The notes beneath the pieces were generated by a model, which saw nothing but the letters and a program-made list of their open reading frames with translations, had not been told where the DNA came from and did no database searches. Shown here in pieces: positions 46,001 to 56,500 of a stretch of DNA of 57,669 nt. Positions within the stretch are counted from its first letter, which is position 1. Each line of letters starts with the position of its first letter. The position numbers and the translations under genes were made by a program. The DNA is from a virus. The stretch covers positions 11,821-69,489 of the IMG/VR virus record IMGVR_UViG_3300030109_001534. The stretch is one strand, 5' to 3'.

Positions 46001-47540
46001 ACCAACAGAAATTGAACAAACGCCTATTTATGTAAAGATAGGAGATACAATAGTAGGTAAACTACAAGCTAATAAGAGTGATGAGAGAAAGGCACTAGTA
46101 CAAAAAATAAGAGAGACTGAAGGACAAGTAGAGATTGAACGTATACAAAACGAGGAATTACGGGGAATGACAGATAGGTATAATAGTGAAACAGAAAGTA
46201 AAGGATCTCCTTTCTATGGAAAAGAAAAGGTTACTTACGAAGAAATGGAAAAATTATATGCAGATGTTCTTGATAGAATTAGAAAAAAAGCTAATGCTAA
46301 TAAAATACTTCGTAGTAAAGGTAGAAAGACAATAACAGCTCAAGAAGTAATAGATGATATAGTGCAAAACTATATTAATAATACTCCTTTACAATCTATG
46401 CCTATAGGAAATCCTGGATTATTCTTACTAAAAGAATATATTAGAGAACAAATTGACGGAACAGCATTATTAGGAAAAAAAGTAACTACAAAAATATCAA
46501 AAGTAGTTGCTAATAATTATAATAATGCTGTGCTTTCAGAAGCATCAAACACTAGTTACTTTTTTAATATAAAAGATGTAATAGGTAATGGTAAGACTGA
46601 GAATGTATTATTAGCATTTACTGCAGGTACTCCTGGAGAAACAGATGTTGTACAATGGGAAGTATCACCTGTTAGTGATGAAAAGAATCAATCAGATTTA
46701 CCTAAGATACAAAGAGAAGCGCAACGTGAACAAGCAGAAGGAAGAATAGATCAAGTAGCTGTAGTTGTAAGACCGGAGAATGTGCCTGGAGGAAAAGCAA
46801 GAATATATATAACAAGTACAGCTAACTTATCTGAAGACGCACAACAAAAAGTAATTGATTTAGTATTAGAAAAAAACTATGATGCAGCTAAAGAAATTGT
46901 AGCAGCTAGTCAACAAAGAAGAGGTAATGATAATCCTAGCTTTTTAGAGTTTAACACTTTTGAAAATGGCGATAAATACATAGTATACTACAGTCCTAAA
47001 CTTAGAAAGCTTATACGTATTAATGAAACAGAAATGACAAAAGCTCTAAGTAATCCTGAGAATAAAGCTTTCTTTGATATTGTTAGTATACAAGATGAGA
47101 TGTATACAAATAAAGGTAAAAGAAATACTACAGATTTAAAATTTAACTTAGGAGAAGATTTTAATTTGTTTTTAAGTAATAAAAAATATCATGTAGATAA
47201 ACAACTTGCTAATAGTACAGAAGAATACTTTAGTCCTGTAGATCCTCAAAGAAGATATGATAACTACCAAGAGTATTTATTTAGTCCTGCAGAGGTTGGA
47301 GACAGGGTAGAAGGTACGGGACATTATTCTATACTTAGTATTGACGCTGTTAAGATAGGTGAAAGTTTATTTAACAATCCTAAAGTTACATTTGAAAGAG
47401 GTAATGTAATAGGAGAAACAAAACAAGAAGTTGTAGATAAAACAGATTTAACATCTATGAAAAAACAAGTAGAAGTAAGTGCTGTAGACAAAGCTCCAAA
47501 AGGTTTTAAAGATAAATTTAACAAAAAGAATTGTAAATAA
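43029..47540 (+). CDS. Giant virion cargo protein (1503 residues) with glycine/alanine-rich hydrophobic region
   Basis: Start MGIPITINSGTNLQEPTSSS. Residues about 95-120 (KGLVTTAGAVVENTLGVIAG) and 170-200 (GVGYSIGSIATMWLTGGTGL) are hydrophobic and may insert in a membrane. A long Lys/Glu-rich coiled coil lies at about 735-810, and an acidic linker at about 860-890 (EQEETQEEEEVDAVQQEPEP). The C-terminal half is mixed alpha/beta with no motif I recognise. It sits directly before the RNA polymerase gene and overlaps it by one base. It is probably ejected together with the polymerase, perhaps as part of a membrane-crossing conduit. Function inferred. Confidence 0.55.
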   Translation: MGIPITINSGTNLQEPTSSSGGINLYYDPDIAKKPLDRISRIDPYDTINFTNIYTDDLSKYEKYDVPTTRFFNWDDQRAKNQSTGEKWLNGLSKGLVTTAGAVVENTLGVIAGLGEMAFGSGYYYDNFIGQSIDKANDWMRDAMPNYRTQAEMDMTTGQKLGTANFWADTVLNGVGYSIGSIATMWLTGGTGLIMRTAGAVGKAQRAKNIYDVSKAITTGTKLADKTFKASRAQGLLNSANMLEMGLYMSLAEASVEAREAQKSAYDALIEKELEDRNLEREFELGDEVRADILNASYAAGNADFLAQLPVLAGTNLFMFGKQVAGFNTARKLRPDVAFDNATKKVVNTIGERGLFRTGLSRLKPFAQGSLTEAFQEGWQFASKTGAIDYHTDKYFNGGAADMSESILHGINETFGTQEGLESMLVGAIVGGGVSGVQSAIQKPYAQRQKNAKYLTDLLNGGFLRNAANKGMTSNAMTLALVQMEQARESGDIKAFKDAQNKLIMYNAFEALQNGGFDVFMEKLDDAASLEDSEFAKAFGYDTEQSIQKQTGKSKQQIIDNAKKKYQSFKETYDSINEAYPPADRKTGLPRMRMTEEERKAEEAVYQGREALRAQLILGMGSIKNRNSRLKSIHDNMQALLDSTVNLNNGSVLKDILALPQFGGENILEYSAAEEQENTRKRLNEVLQVLVKNNVDPVKIADFKKQAQDYLSLLRENQETVEAHIKLSSDTFAQEQFKDEVAKNVEAAKKKAKDSKDKKNVEEAKTSEDIKNNVKDAEGETKADAEQKFQDLKRQEKEAEDKYLSKDKDLPAKNRLRLLKAIDTSNLSDTERVGLVNAIEKLEKLEKQQAEKETPIGEDPDAQTIADILEQEETQEEEEVDAVQQEPEPAKREVVITDTSQLEIFDDVSVENDNNETPVLGLELAVDPTIWVSDKKVGVNENGVPDGSTGDTVNGKPIIISQEPLLGETEGTEVEFVIIENDFFVENHKGKPTEIEQTPIYVKIGDTIVGKLQANKSDERKALVQKIRETEGQVEIERIQNEELRGMTDRYNSETESKGSPFYGKEKVTYEEMEKLYADVLDRIRKKANANKILRSKGRKTITAQEVIDDIVQNYINNTPLQSMPIGNPGLFLLKEYIREQIDGTALLGKKVTTKISKVVANNYNNAVLSEASNTSYFFNIKDVIGNGKTENVLLAFTAGTPGETDVVQWEVSPVSDEKNQSDLPKIQREAQREQAEGRIDQVAVVVRPENVPGGKARIYITSTANLSEDAQQKVIDLVLEKNYDAAKEIVAASQQRRGNDNPSFLEFNTFENGDKYIVYYSPKLRKLIRINETEMTKALSNPENKAFFDIVSIQDEMYTNKGKRNTTDLKFNLGEDFNLFLSNKKYHVDKQLANSTEEYFSPVDPQRRYDNYQEYLFSPAEVGDRVEGTGHYSILSIDAVKIGESLFNNPKVTFERGNVIGETKQEVVDKTDLTSMKKQVEVSAVDKAPKGFKDKFNKKNCK

Positions 47541-50500
47541 TGAGTTGTAGAATAGAAAATGGTAGAGCCATATTACCTAATGGTAAAGATTCAAAACTTT
47601 TAAAAGGCCTAAGAGATGCTGTAGGATCTAATACAGAAGCAGAAGCTCTATACGAAAGTATATACGGAGAAGAGTTTAAAAAATTCTATGGGTTTGATTT
47701 TGAAAAAGAAGGCATAACACAAGTAGAAAGATTTGCTAATAACCTAGATGAAAACAATGAGCCTAGACTGTTTGCTGGTATAGGTATATATGAGTTTATA
47801 AATAACAAATTAAAAAGTTTTCCTGTTGCTCTATCAGATAAACAACAAAACAAAATACTAGATTTAAATAGAACAGAGGCAGAAAATGCAGAGATACAAT
47901 CAGAACTTATAAATACTCTTATAGGATTTACAAACAACTTAAAAATAAAAGCAGGTGTTGATAATGCTGATATTATATTTAATACACTAAAAGATAAAAC
48001 TTTATTAGCAGCATTTAACAATACTATAGATATTGAAAAAGCTAAAGAGTTATTTAGAACTCTTAACATGGGTGAGAATGGTTATGATAACTTTGTAAAA
48101 AAGATAGAAGAAGAAAACATAAGTTTAGCACCTATGTTTGATGTGTTTATTAGTGCTTATGATCAATGGGAATCTACACAAGATGCGCTAGGTAATATAC
48201 AAACTATAGGCGTTAGAGATATACTAAAAGACAGCTTCTCTAGATATAACATGAGGCTAAGAGACGGCTATTCTTTACTAGAGGAGATAGATGATGAGTA
48301 TATAAGAATATATAATAACTCTAGGCTAGAAGACAATCCGCAAAATAAACTATCATCAAAAGCAAAAGCTATTATAAGTAACATTGTAGTAGGTGAAAAT
48401 AGTTTAGGGTATCCTGAGACATTACCTACAGATAGAGTCTATGCTATTATAGCAGAAGCAGCTGTAGGTCAACCAGACTTTGATGCAATGATTTCTAAAC
48501 TAGATTATTACTCAGAGTATAAACCTGAAGTAAAAGAGATTGTAAATAAATTACTAGCATTAAAGCCTGGAGAGAAAGCAGCTATCTTCTCTGCTTTTAA
48601 AAATACATATAAAAAGTTTTTACTATTTAAACAAGAAGCAACTGATGGTGGATTTAGAAATGTAATTATAAATTCTAATCAAAGCAATGTAGCTATAAAA
48701 ACTAGAAGAGACTTTAGAGATAATGCTGTACAATACACAATTGAGAATCCTAGAGCTGTGTATATATCAGATAAAGATAAAATATCTGTAAAACCTGAAA
48801 AAGTAAAACGTATTAGAAAAGCATGGGATATTGTAAAAAAAGCGCAAGGGCAAGCAGAATGGACTGATCAACAATTAGATGCTTTAGGTGTATATCTATG
48901 GGAACTAGGTATGAATTATGGTCCTACACTAGAAAGCACACAAGAAAACATAAAAAAGTACTATACAAAGGGTAATGAATCTAGAATAAAAGAAGGAGAT
49001 TTATTATCAAGGTTTGTATTTGAGCCTAATAAGAACTTTGAAAAACTAATACTAAGTTTAGAAAATAACCCTAGTGATAATTTTCATGACGCAGAAGGAA
49101 GTATAGTACAAAAGATTGCAGACATTGCTATACTATTTGATAGTAAGCCTTTTGGAACTTTTATTAGCGGTACAAATAAACAGTACTATCCTGTAAATTT
49201 ACCAACAGCACTAGATGAACTAACAGAACTATTTAATGACCCTAATCAAGTCTTTGAATTAAAACAGTTTGTAAAAAGCTTAGGAGAAGATCCGTTGTTT
49301 AACCCTGGACAAACTAAATACAAGTCTATATTGTTAAGAGCACTTACTAGTAGTAAAGGTAATGCAAGAGAAAACTTTATAGCATACATATTAGATTCTT
49401 ATAAATCTGCTACCCAAGATGCTGTAGATTACAATTCTCAAAACGATAAGACATCTCTAAAAGAAAGATTAATAGGTTATATAAACAGAGATAGTAAGTA
49501 CTCTTTATCTGCAATACATATTCAAGCAGATCGTAGACAAATGGGATTTGTGCAAGTGCCTAAAATGTCTGAACTGTCTTCTTTTGGTATTACATTAAGT
49601 AGACAAGAAATAATAGAAGGGTTAATAATACAAGACTTATCTAGAATAAATCAAGCAAGAAAACTTATAAGAAGTAAAGATGAGTCTAAGTTTATAGAAG
49701 GCTATCATTACAAGCCAGGGTCTAGTAAATATGCAATGGACGGATCAGTATTTACAATGACACAAATCTATGGACTTGAAGATACAGATTTAGGAGGAGA
49801 GTATATGTCTGATTTAGTAGAAGACTTTGTAGCAGGAGTACCAAATGATTTATTTACTAAACTATTAGGAGAAAAAGTATCACAAGTAGAACAAATGCTA
49901 GAAAAGTTTGAAGAAGAATTACAAACTGAGTTAGTACAGTTTGATATAAAATTAATTAAAGATGTAAGTTCTAATTTAGATACTGATGCTAAAAAATTAA
50001 AGTTTGTTAAAGACTTTGTTTTTAATGAATTTGTAAATAGAATAGAAGTTACAAAGCTATTACGTAGTGGATACTCTTTTGCAAAGGACTCTGCAGATTT
50101 TTACAAACGTATGGGACTTGTAAATACACCTGGAACTAAATTAGCTATACAAGGATTTGATCAAAACGATACGCAATATGGTATGATGCCACAGTATAAT
50201 GGATTAGTAATAAAAGATTTTGATTATTCCGATAAAGATAGATCAGACCAAGTTGTAAAAAATCTAATAGCTAACGGACTAGATCCAAAAATAGCTGGTT
50301 TATATTTAACTACAAACAAATCAGATGCACAATCTTTTATTAGTGTAGATATGTACCGCGGGATCATGCAAGGTATGGGTAACTGGACACAAGAAGATGA
50401 AAATGCATATAAAGTATATTTACAAGGAGGTGGTTATAATAGACCGGTTGTTCCTCTAAAGCCATATCATGAACAAACAAATGTAAAGAATGGACTTAGT

Positions 50501-53500
50501 ACTATGCATATGGATAAGAACTCCTATACTGTAGTTACACCAGAGCTAGCTGCAGACTTTCCGTATTTACAAAACATGCTTGATGCAATGCGTAATGACA
50601 ATATACATGTAGTGCACACAGAAAGCGCAACAAAAGGAGCTAGGTCTAATGTGCAAGACTTTCAAGCTACAGGTGTTCTTGATGTTAGTAATCCTACAGT
50701 ATATGATTCTACTAAACTTAGGTTTCCACAGATGATACCTGTAGATGAAAAAAATACTATAACATTTAATAGACAACTTAGAAAGAACATAACTACAAAT
50801 GTTATAAGAGACGGTCAGTATACTATTGATGGTAAAACAATGTCTGGCGCTGAGGTACAAAAACTACATGATGAATCTATAGCAGGAAATATAAAACAAG
50901 ACACAGAAAGAATAGAAAAAGAGTTAGGAATAACTAAAGTAAACAGAATAAAAAATAAAGAATCTGTAGAACATAAAGAAGCTAAGTTAGCGCATTTAAA
51001 AGCTCTTAGATCTAGAATAGAAAAAGAAATTGCTGAGAGAGACCTACCGCAAAACTATTTAGATGGATTAGATATTATACCTAATGGTCCATTTGATTAC
51101 AAATTTAGAGTACCACTAAGTTTCCCAAACTTTGCAGCTAGATTTGAAACAATTGTAGCAGGTATATTTAACAAAGAAATATATAAACAAAAACTAAAAG
51201 GACAAGAAGCGGTACAGATAGCAGAACTAGGAGGCCATAGTGTTAGTGGAGAGTTAAGAATGTATGATGGACAAAATGGAGGAGCAGAAGTTAGAATAAA
51301 AGCTAGTACTCTTGGATTTACAGCAGAAGAAATAGAAGGTAAAACCGCTGCAGACTTTGCAGGAGATCCTAGATTAGAGTTTATAGGTTATCGTATACCG
51401 CAACAAGGTAAGAGTTCTTCTATGGTGTTTAGAGTTGTTGACTTTTTACCTGAGTCTCATGAAAAAGCTATTATGGTTCCTGGGGCTCTAACAATACAAC
51501 AAGGTAGTGACTTTGATATAGATAAGTTAAATCTTATATTCAAAGAAGTAGGTGAACTTAATGAAAGGCAAAAAAGAAATAATAATATATATGAAGTATA
51601 TAAAGGAATTATACTAGATCCAAAACACTTGACAGAAGTTATGACCCCTGTTGCTAACGAAGAGTTAAAAGACTTAGCTAGAATTGTTGGTGATGTAGAT
51701 GCTAGTGTAAATTATAACAACCCGCTGACTGAACTTAAGATGGAAAATAGACAGAAGATGGGTATAGCTGGTAGAGGATTGCATTCTAATATTATTAAAG
51801 GTAGAAACACAGCAGAAAAACTAGGAATTTTATCAGTAAGATCTGACTTTGCTCCTGTTATAGAAGGAAATCCTATGATGTTTATACAAACAAATGATTT
51901 AAAAGGTAACTTTACAGACGCTAATATATCACAATACCTATCAGCTGCAGTAGATGCGGCAAAAGCTCCTATACAAATAGATATAAACGATAATAAATAC
52001 ACTATACCTGTAACCGGTCTTTTATTAAGTGTAGGTGTTCCAATAGAAACCGTGGTATACTTTTTATCACAGCCTAGTATTAAACAGTTAATAAAAGAAG
52101 CAGAGCTAAATGATGTAGGAGAAAATAAATTAGTAGAAAAAATTGATACAAAAGAAGGTGTAAAAAATATGACTCTTGCACAATTAAAAGAGGGATCTAT
52201 ACCACAAGAAGAGATACTAAGAAACTTTGCTATATTCCATAGAGCTGGTAAACAAATGCAAAGAGTATATAAGATAATTACTCCAGGTGATATAGATAAT
52301 GTAAATGAATTATCTGCTATAAATGCATGGATAGATGAAGAAACTTTCTTTTTATATAATCAAGACAGTGTAATACTAGGGGCTAAAGATTATATAACAC
52401 ATCAGCAAGGTAGTAATAAACCTTTAAATGCAATGGGCATCGCTTATAGAGGAGTACTAGATACTATAATAGATAATACTAATCAGTTAGGATTTTTACA
52501 GAACACTAATGCATTTAAACAAGCAAAAGAAAACTTAAAAACATCTTTAGGTATAAATATTCTTACTGCTGCACAACATAAATTTATCGATAGAGCATTA
52601 TATGGGGCGTTAATGACACAGCCTAATAGTCCTTTAATGATAAATATAGGAGATAATGTAGGATTACTATCTAGAAGAGTAATTAGTGCTTTATACAACC
52701 CTCAAAGCAAAGATAATATAGTAGTTAAAACTAGAGAGATAGCTCTTAAACATCCTAAATTAAATGACAATCCATTCTATAGACTATTAAGAGAAGATCC
52801 TAGTAACAAAGAAACCGGTATAGCTAGAATACAATTTGATACTGGTATAAATTTATCTGTAGCAGATAAGAATGATTTAAGTAATGCTTTGTTACGTATA
52901 ATAAAAGACCCAAACCCAGAGATAAGATCTTATGGTAAACTTTTAGTAGCAAATCAATTTTTAACTAGCGGATTCTTTCCTACATATGGTAGTTATATAG
53001 ACTTAATACCAACAGAAGTTCTTACAACAGACCTAATAAACCCAGGTAATGGAAGTCCTGTAGAGTTTTTTGAGCAAGAAATAACACAACTAGTTGCTCC
53101 TGATTACTTAGGTTTTAGTAACTTTACACACGAGTTTGTAAGAAACTATGGTACAAGAAGACCTGGCGGACAAAATTTATTAAGAGTTGTAAAAGTGCCT
53201 GTAAAAAATCTAGACTATGGGCAAATTACTTTTTCTGATTTTGACTCACAAGTATACGATGAACAAAATGGATATGTACAGTACTTTAAGTCTAGAGCAG
53301 GTACAATGTATGTGTACATAGGAGGATCTACTTACCAACAACTAGAAGCATTAGGTGTAGAAAATAAAGTTGCAGAAATAGGAACTTCTAATTTAGTAAC
53401 AGATAGTGTGTTTCAGCAAAATAGAAGCAAAGTTAAAACAACAGATAAACCTGTAGATGGATATATACAAATGACTCCAGATGTAATAAAAGAAGATAAC

Positions 53501-53533
53501 GAAAATGATGACCCAATAAAAGTTTGTAAATAA
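47540..53533 (+). CDS. crAss-like virion RNA polymerase (DFDID motif)
   Basis: 1997 residues. The catalytic motif DFDIDK is at 1324-1329 (Asp1324, Asp1326, Asp1328; DNA from 51509), preceded by GYRIPQQGKSSSMVFRVVDF and PGALTIQQGS. In the crAss-like single-chain RNA polymerases, such as gp66 of Cellulophaga phage phi14:2, the three aspartates hold the Mg ion in a double-psi beta-barrel core related to cellular and YonO-type polymerases. The enzyme is carried in the virion, enters the host with the DNA and transcribes early genes (family knowledge). Length is similar to the phi14:2 enzyme. It overlaps the previous gene by one base. Confidence 0.85.
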   Translation: MSCRIENGRAILPNGKDSKLLKGLRDAVGSNTEAEALYESIYGEEFKKFYGFDFEKEGITQVERFANNLDENNEPRLFAGIGIYEFINNKLKSFPVALSDKQQNKILDLNRTEAENAEIQSELINTLIGFTNNLKIKAGVDNADIIFNTLKDKTLLAAFNNTIDIEKAKELFRTLNMGENGYDNFVKKIEEENISLAPMFDVFISAYDQWESTQDALGNIQTIGVRDILKDSFSRYNMRLRDGYSLLEEIDDEYIRIYNNSRLEDNPQNKLSSKAKAIISNIVVGENSLGYPETLPTDRVYAIIAEAAVGQPDFDAMISKLDYYSEYKPEVKEIVNKLLALKPGEKAAIFSAFKNTYKKFLLFKQEATDGGFRNVIINSNQSNVAIKTRRDFRDNAVQYTIENPRAVYISDKDKISVKPEKVKRIRKAWDIVKKAQGQAEWTDQQLDALGVYLWELGMNYGPTLESTQENIKKYYTKGNESRIKEGDLLSRFVFEPNKNFEKLILSLENNPSDNFHDAEGSIVQKIADIAILFDSKPFGTFISGTNKQYYPVNLPTALDELTELFNDPNQVFELKQFVKSLGEDPLFNPGQTKYKSILLRALTSSKGNARENFIAYILDSYKSATQDAVDYNSQNDKTSLKERLIGYINRDSKYSLSAIHIQADRRQMGFVQVPKMSELSSFGITLSRQEIIEGLIIQDLSRINQARKLIRSKDESKFIEGYHYKPGSSKYAMDGSVFTMTQIYGLEDTDLGGEYMSDLVEDFVAGVPNDLFTKLLGEKVSQVEQMLEKFEEELQTELVQFDIKLIKDVSSNLDTDAKKLKFVKDFVFNEFVNRIEVTKLLRSGYSFAKDSADFYKRMGLVNTPGTKLAIQGFDQNDTQYGMMPQYNGLVIKDFDYSDKDRSDQVVKNLIANGLDPKIAGLYLTTNKSDAQSFISVDMYRGIMQGMGNWTQEDENAYKVYLQGGGYNRPVVPLKPYHEQTNVKNGLSTMHMDKNSYTVVTPELAADFPYLQNMLDAMRNDNIHVVHTESATKGARSNVQDFQATGVLDVSNPTVYDSTKLRFPQMIPVDEKNTITFNRQLRKNITTNVIRDGQYTIDGKTMSGAEVQKLHDESIAGNIKQDTERIEKELGITKVNRIKNKESVEHKEAKLAHLKALRSRIEKEIAERDLPQNYLDGLDIIPNGPFDYKFRVPLSFPNFAARFETIVAGIFNKEIYKQKLKGQEAVQIAELGGHSVSGELRMYDGQNGGAEVRIKASTLGFTAEEIEGKTAADFAGDPRLEFIGYRIPQQGKSSSMVFRVVDFLPESHEKAIMVPGALTIQQGSDFDIDKLNLIFKEVGELNERQKRNNNIYEVYKGIILDPKHLTEVMTPVANEELKDLARIVGDVDASVNYNNPLTELKMENRQKMGIAGRGLHSNIIKGRNTAEKLGILSVRSDFAPVIEGNPMMFIQTNDLKGNFTDANISQYLSAAVDAAKAPIQIDINDNKYTIPVTGLLLSVGVPIETVVYFLSQPSIKQLIKEAELNDVGENKLVEKIDTKEGVKNMTLAQLKEGSIPQEEILRNFAIFHRAGKQMQRVYKIITPGDIDNVNELSAINAWIDEETFFLYNQDSVILGAKDYITHQQGSNKPLNAMGIAYRGVLDTIIDNTNQLGFLQNTNAFKQAKENLKTSLGINILTAAQHKFIDRALYGALMTQPNSPLMINIGDNVGLLSRRVISALYNPQSKDNIVVKTREIALKHPKLNDNPFYRLLREDPSNKETGIARIQFDTGINLSVADKNDLSNALLRIIKDPNPEIRSYGKLLVANQFLTSGFFPTYGSYIDLIPTEVLTTDLINPGNGSPVEFFEQEITQLVAPDYLGFSNFTHEFVRNYGTRRPGGQNLLRVVKVPVKNLDYGQITFSDFDSQVYDEQNGYVQYFKSRAGTMYVYIGGSTYQQLEALGVENKVAEIGTSNLVTDSVFQQNRSKVKTTDKPVDGYIQMTPDVIKEDNENDDPIKVCK

Positions 53534-56500
53534 ATGGCGTGTAAATATTATGATAAAAAAACCGGATTAGTAAATGAGTTACTTACTGATCTATATGGTT
53601 ATATGGATACAGTACAAAACAAAAATGTAGACTCTGTATATAAAATATTAAAAAAACATCGTATAGCTACAAAACGTAATGACATTATGTATTTAACATT
53701 ACCTAATGTTAATTATAGCCTAAGAGAGTTTAAAAGAATAGAAAGAAAACATCCAGGACTTTTTTCTACAGAGTATATAAAAATGACTCCTAGAAGCATA
53801 TATTCTGAAGCTGCTCCCCTATACTCACTAACTATAAATAAAAATGCTTTAGAAAATATTAAACCTGAAGGTACAGCTAACGCAGATATTAGCACAACAG
53901 ACCCGGTTGACATAGATCAATATGTTAGATTTATTGCAGGTGCTGAAAGAAATACAAGAGATTATTATCTAGATGAAATAGCTAGAAGAGAAAATACTAG
54001 TAATAGTAAGTTTTCTGCTATGGAAAAAGAGGATATGGAGAATGTATATAGAGTTAGTAATGAACTTAAAAACTCTTTTGCAAAAGCTGGAGTAACTGTA
54101 GATGTTATATTTGATACTAGCATAGATAATATAGGACAGGTAGATCCTGCAGAGCTTGGTATGAATCCTACAATAAGGATAAATCCTCTAAAGGTTAGAA
54201 AAGATACAACATATCATGAGTTTGGGCATATATACATAGACTTATTAGGTGTAAATCATCCTATTGTTGCACAAGCTATAGCAGAACTAAGAGATACAGA
54301 TTTATACTATCAGGTAAAAGAAGCCTATCCAGAATTATATGGTGAGTTATTAGATAAAGAAGTACTAGCTACAGCAATTGGATTAGAAGGAGCAAAAATA
54401 GTTAGAAAAAATCCAAACAAATTACAAAGAATACTTAATAGATTGTTTAGAGCTATTGGCAAATTGTTTGGCATAACTCCAAATACTGCAGCAAGACTTG
54501 CAGAAGAAATGTTTGCAGGTAAATTAAGGAGAGATAGCATGATCAATCCTCTAAGCTCTTATATACAGGCAAGTAAAGAAGAAGTTAAATTAAAAGAACT
54601 TGTAGATGAAGCAAGAGTTAGAATAAACTCTGAGATATATGAGCTAAATCAATTGCCAGAAGACCAGGTAAGTCCAGAAGAAAAAACTACTTTATTAAGA
54701 TTAGAAAATAGTTTACAAAGAGTAAGAAAAGTAGAAGACTTATTTAAACTTGTAGATGCTATGGGTGGTGCATTAGCTAGAGCTAAAAGTAATTATAGAA
54801 ATATAATGGAACTACCAGAAGCAGAAAGAGGGACTACAGCTAACTTAAATAAAATGTGGGCTCTAAAAAAGACACTAGATGGATTAGAAATGTTTTCTAG
54901 TATTAAAAGCTTATTGTTAGCTACTAAAGATAAAGGTAAAATACAAGACTTAGATGCATTTGATAAATTAGAAGACAGAGTAAATGAAATTATAGATCAA
55001 GCTACAGTGCTAGAGAATGATTTTAAAGATGATATTATACCAGTATGGGCACAATCTGTAATAGGTTTATCTAATAAAAATTTACCAGCTGAAATACAAA
55101 AACTTATAGATAATATAGAGAAGAATAAAAGACTAGTAGGCCCTGATACAACAGACATTGCATGGGTACAACTTACTGAAAGATATAATAAAGGTCAGAT
55201 TACAAAAGAAGAGTTAACAGAAAAGAGACTTAAATTAAATGTAGAACAGTTAAAACAAAAGCAATTACTAAATTATGGTGATCTTGTAAAAGAACTAACA
55301 ACTGCACATAAAGATAAAAGTGGTTATTCTTTTTACTTTGACCCTATTGTTTATTCTAGTGATAGAGGTATACAACTATTAGTTAAAGCAGTACAACAAG
55401 CTAATTTAGAAAAGAATGACCTAACACTAGATCTTAAGTCTAAGCTAGCACCTGTCTATGATGAGTTTGCAGCTGGTCAAAGTGAATCTAATGTAGAAAA
55501 ATTAAATGATGACTTATTAGAAGAGGTAACTATAAACGGTGTAAAAAGATTAGCGCTTGTTAATCCAATTGACCAAGAGAGGTACTATGGTGATCTTAGA
55601 GATTATAAAAAACAACTAGACGAAAAGTATAGTAAACCTAAGCCAGCTGATTTTAATGATGACATGGAATTATATAAAATAGAATATGGTAAATGGATAG
55701 AAAGCAGTAAAGGTAGAAACTATCAAAGAGACATAGTTACATGGAATACTGACAATAGTACTCCTATAGAGGGATGGGAAAAAGAATTAAAAAGAGTAAG
55801 AGATGAATTAAAGGTACAGCAGTCAATACTTAAACAACTTAAAGCAAATGGTTTTGAAAATACAGACTCATATCTAAACGCACAAATAAATAGAGACCAG
55901 CTAAATAAATTTTTAAATAAAAATTATATAAACGGTAAACCTGCAGGTGATTGGGTGCAACCAGACCCTAAAGTATATACTAATGCTAAGTATACAGCTA
56001 TACAAAATGATCCTAGATTAAAAAAATACTATGATTTTGTATTACAAGAGTTTCAAACAGCACAAAGAATGATAGGTGTAAATCGTATGGATAAAAATAC
56101 ATGGGATAAATACTCATATTTAATGCCAACTTACAGAAAAGAAGACTATGACAGAGCAAAAGAAAATGGTACTTATAACACTATAAAGGATATGCTGCAA
56201 GACGGGTTTACTATACAAGAAACTAATCATGATTATTATACCTATAATCAAAACAACAAAGACATAGAAAAAAGAGTCCCTGTTTACGCTACCAACAGGG
56301 TTCCTGCTAGAGAAGTCTCAAAGGATATAGCTAGTAGTTTATATAGATTTAGACACATGGCACATAACTTTAAAACTAAAAGTGAAATATTAGGACAAGT
56401 TATGATATTTCAAGAAATATTAAAGAATGCAAAAACTTTAGAGACCAACTCAGCAGGTATACAGCTAATACAAAAAGCTGCAGAAAGTATGGGTATAAAT